DNA of 64,000 nucleotides, taken from Phycisphaerales bacterium. GTDB taxonomy: Bacteria > Planctomycetota > Phycisphaerae > Phycisphaerales > UBA1924. Position 1 is the first letter of the stretch. The number at the start of each line of letters is the position of its first letter. Below are positions 63,872 to 64,000 of the stretch, piece by piece. The DNA lies in NCBI GenBank assembly GCA_029260455.1, contig JAJDDF010000003.1, positions 1 to 64,000 of the forward strand. The letters are read 5' to 3'. The notes beneath the pieces are model-generated. The model had not been told where the DNA came from and did no database searches. It saw only the letters and a list, made by a program, of their open reading frames with translations. The position numbers and the translations under genes are program-made.

Positions 63872-64000
63872 ATGAAGCGTCGTCGGGAACTTGAAGCTCG
63901 GGAAGTGGAAGCGCTGCACGAGCGTCTGGCTCGGCGTCTGGGCGATTCGTCGGTGCCGACGTTGCCCCATGTCGCGATGAAGATCATCGAACTCGTCGGC
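63872..64000 (+). CDS. HDOD-domain protein, 5' end only
   Basis: 43 codons run off the window edge. TTGGAGGGGTG precedes the ATG. The first 24 residues are a charged helix (MKRRRELEAREVEALHERL), then VPTLPHVAMKIIELVG, which is the opening of HDOD domains (x-LP-x-LP-x-VA-x-KI-x-EL). HDOD proteins act in bacterial signal transduction and second-messenger regulation. It is divergent from parA. A longer protein is expected to the right. Confidence 0.6.
   Translation, partial: MKRRRELEAREVEALHERLARRLGDSSVPTLPHVAMKIIELVG

Overview
The window reads as a chromosome segment of a planctomycete, most likely of the class Phycisphaerae. This is inferred from family content and style, not from a search. 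Pointers are an exosortase/EpsI polysaccharide locus, a secreted protein with a PTTSEWG-type C-terminal sorting signal, a beta-helix protein ending in dockerin-like repeats, DUF1579 and DUF4190 proteins, short operons with frequent 1-4 base overlaps, and GTG starts. I saw no rRNA, tRNA, CRISPR array or intact insertion sequence. The first roughly 600-630 bases look foreign: an Asn/Arg low-complexity tail, a T-rich gap, then a 61-codon Gly-rich ORF, laid out like kinetoplastid genes. I suspect a chimeric join.

Layout. 1.0-13.2 kb (minus strand) is a polysaccharide locus: a Wza-like export lipoprotein, exosortase, EpsI, a giant membrane-anchored TPR protein, a Wzc-like BY-kinase whose Walker A lysine is Asn, and a WecA-like initiating transferase. 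It is probably cut at the left end. 13.4-17.6 kb (plus) carries lipA, a degenerate receiver protein, groES, a 67-residue unknown and groEL. 17.6-23.2 kb holds a RAYT-like HUH transposase beside a REP-like double hairpin, then rpsR, a polyprenyl synthase, a methyltransferase, a DUF1579 protein, an unknown and lexA. 23.2-23.95 kb has no convincing gene but contains phased CCGAATAT operator-like repeats, followed by dprA.

25.2-37.8 kb mixes envelope and housekeeping genes: the putative exosortase substrate, lipoprotein MsrB, a beta-helix/dockerin protein, dnaK, two tandem DUF4190/pseudopilin-like proteins, a helical-repeat fragment, an ALDH7-type dehydrogenase, a DUF3800 protein, a Cys-rich protein with 78-bp tandem repeats, and an EVE protein. 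37.9-51.6 kb holds arfB, a beta-barrel, rsmD, a CCA/poly(A) polymerase, a tandem pair of ClpP-fold (SppA/NfeD-like) secreted proteins of which only one keeps the nucleophile Ser, an M3 peptidase, a PLP decarboxylase, ppk1 and a DCC thioredoxin-like gene.

51.6-64 kb (mixed strands) holds iscX and a ferredoxin separated by a structured gap, a GT2 + LAB_N pair, three unknowns, a glycine-zipper lipoprotein, DUF456, an alpha-glucan phosphorylase, a VanZ-MurJ fusion overlapping a ParA ATPase, and the 5' end of an HDOD gene.

The main themes are envelope and exopolysaccharide biogenesis with protein sorting, protein quality control (GroESL, DnaK, MsrB, M3, ClpP-fold pair, ArfB), DNA uptake/SOS (dprA, lexA), and carbon/phosphate storage (glycogen phosphorylase, Ppk1). 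The best candidates for something undescribed are the active/inactive ClpP-fold pair, the VanZ-MurJ fusion, the Lys-less BY-kinase in the exosortase locus, the 23.9-kb operator array, and the Cys-rich repeat protein.
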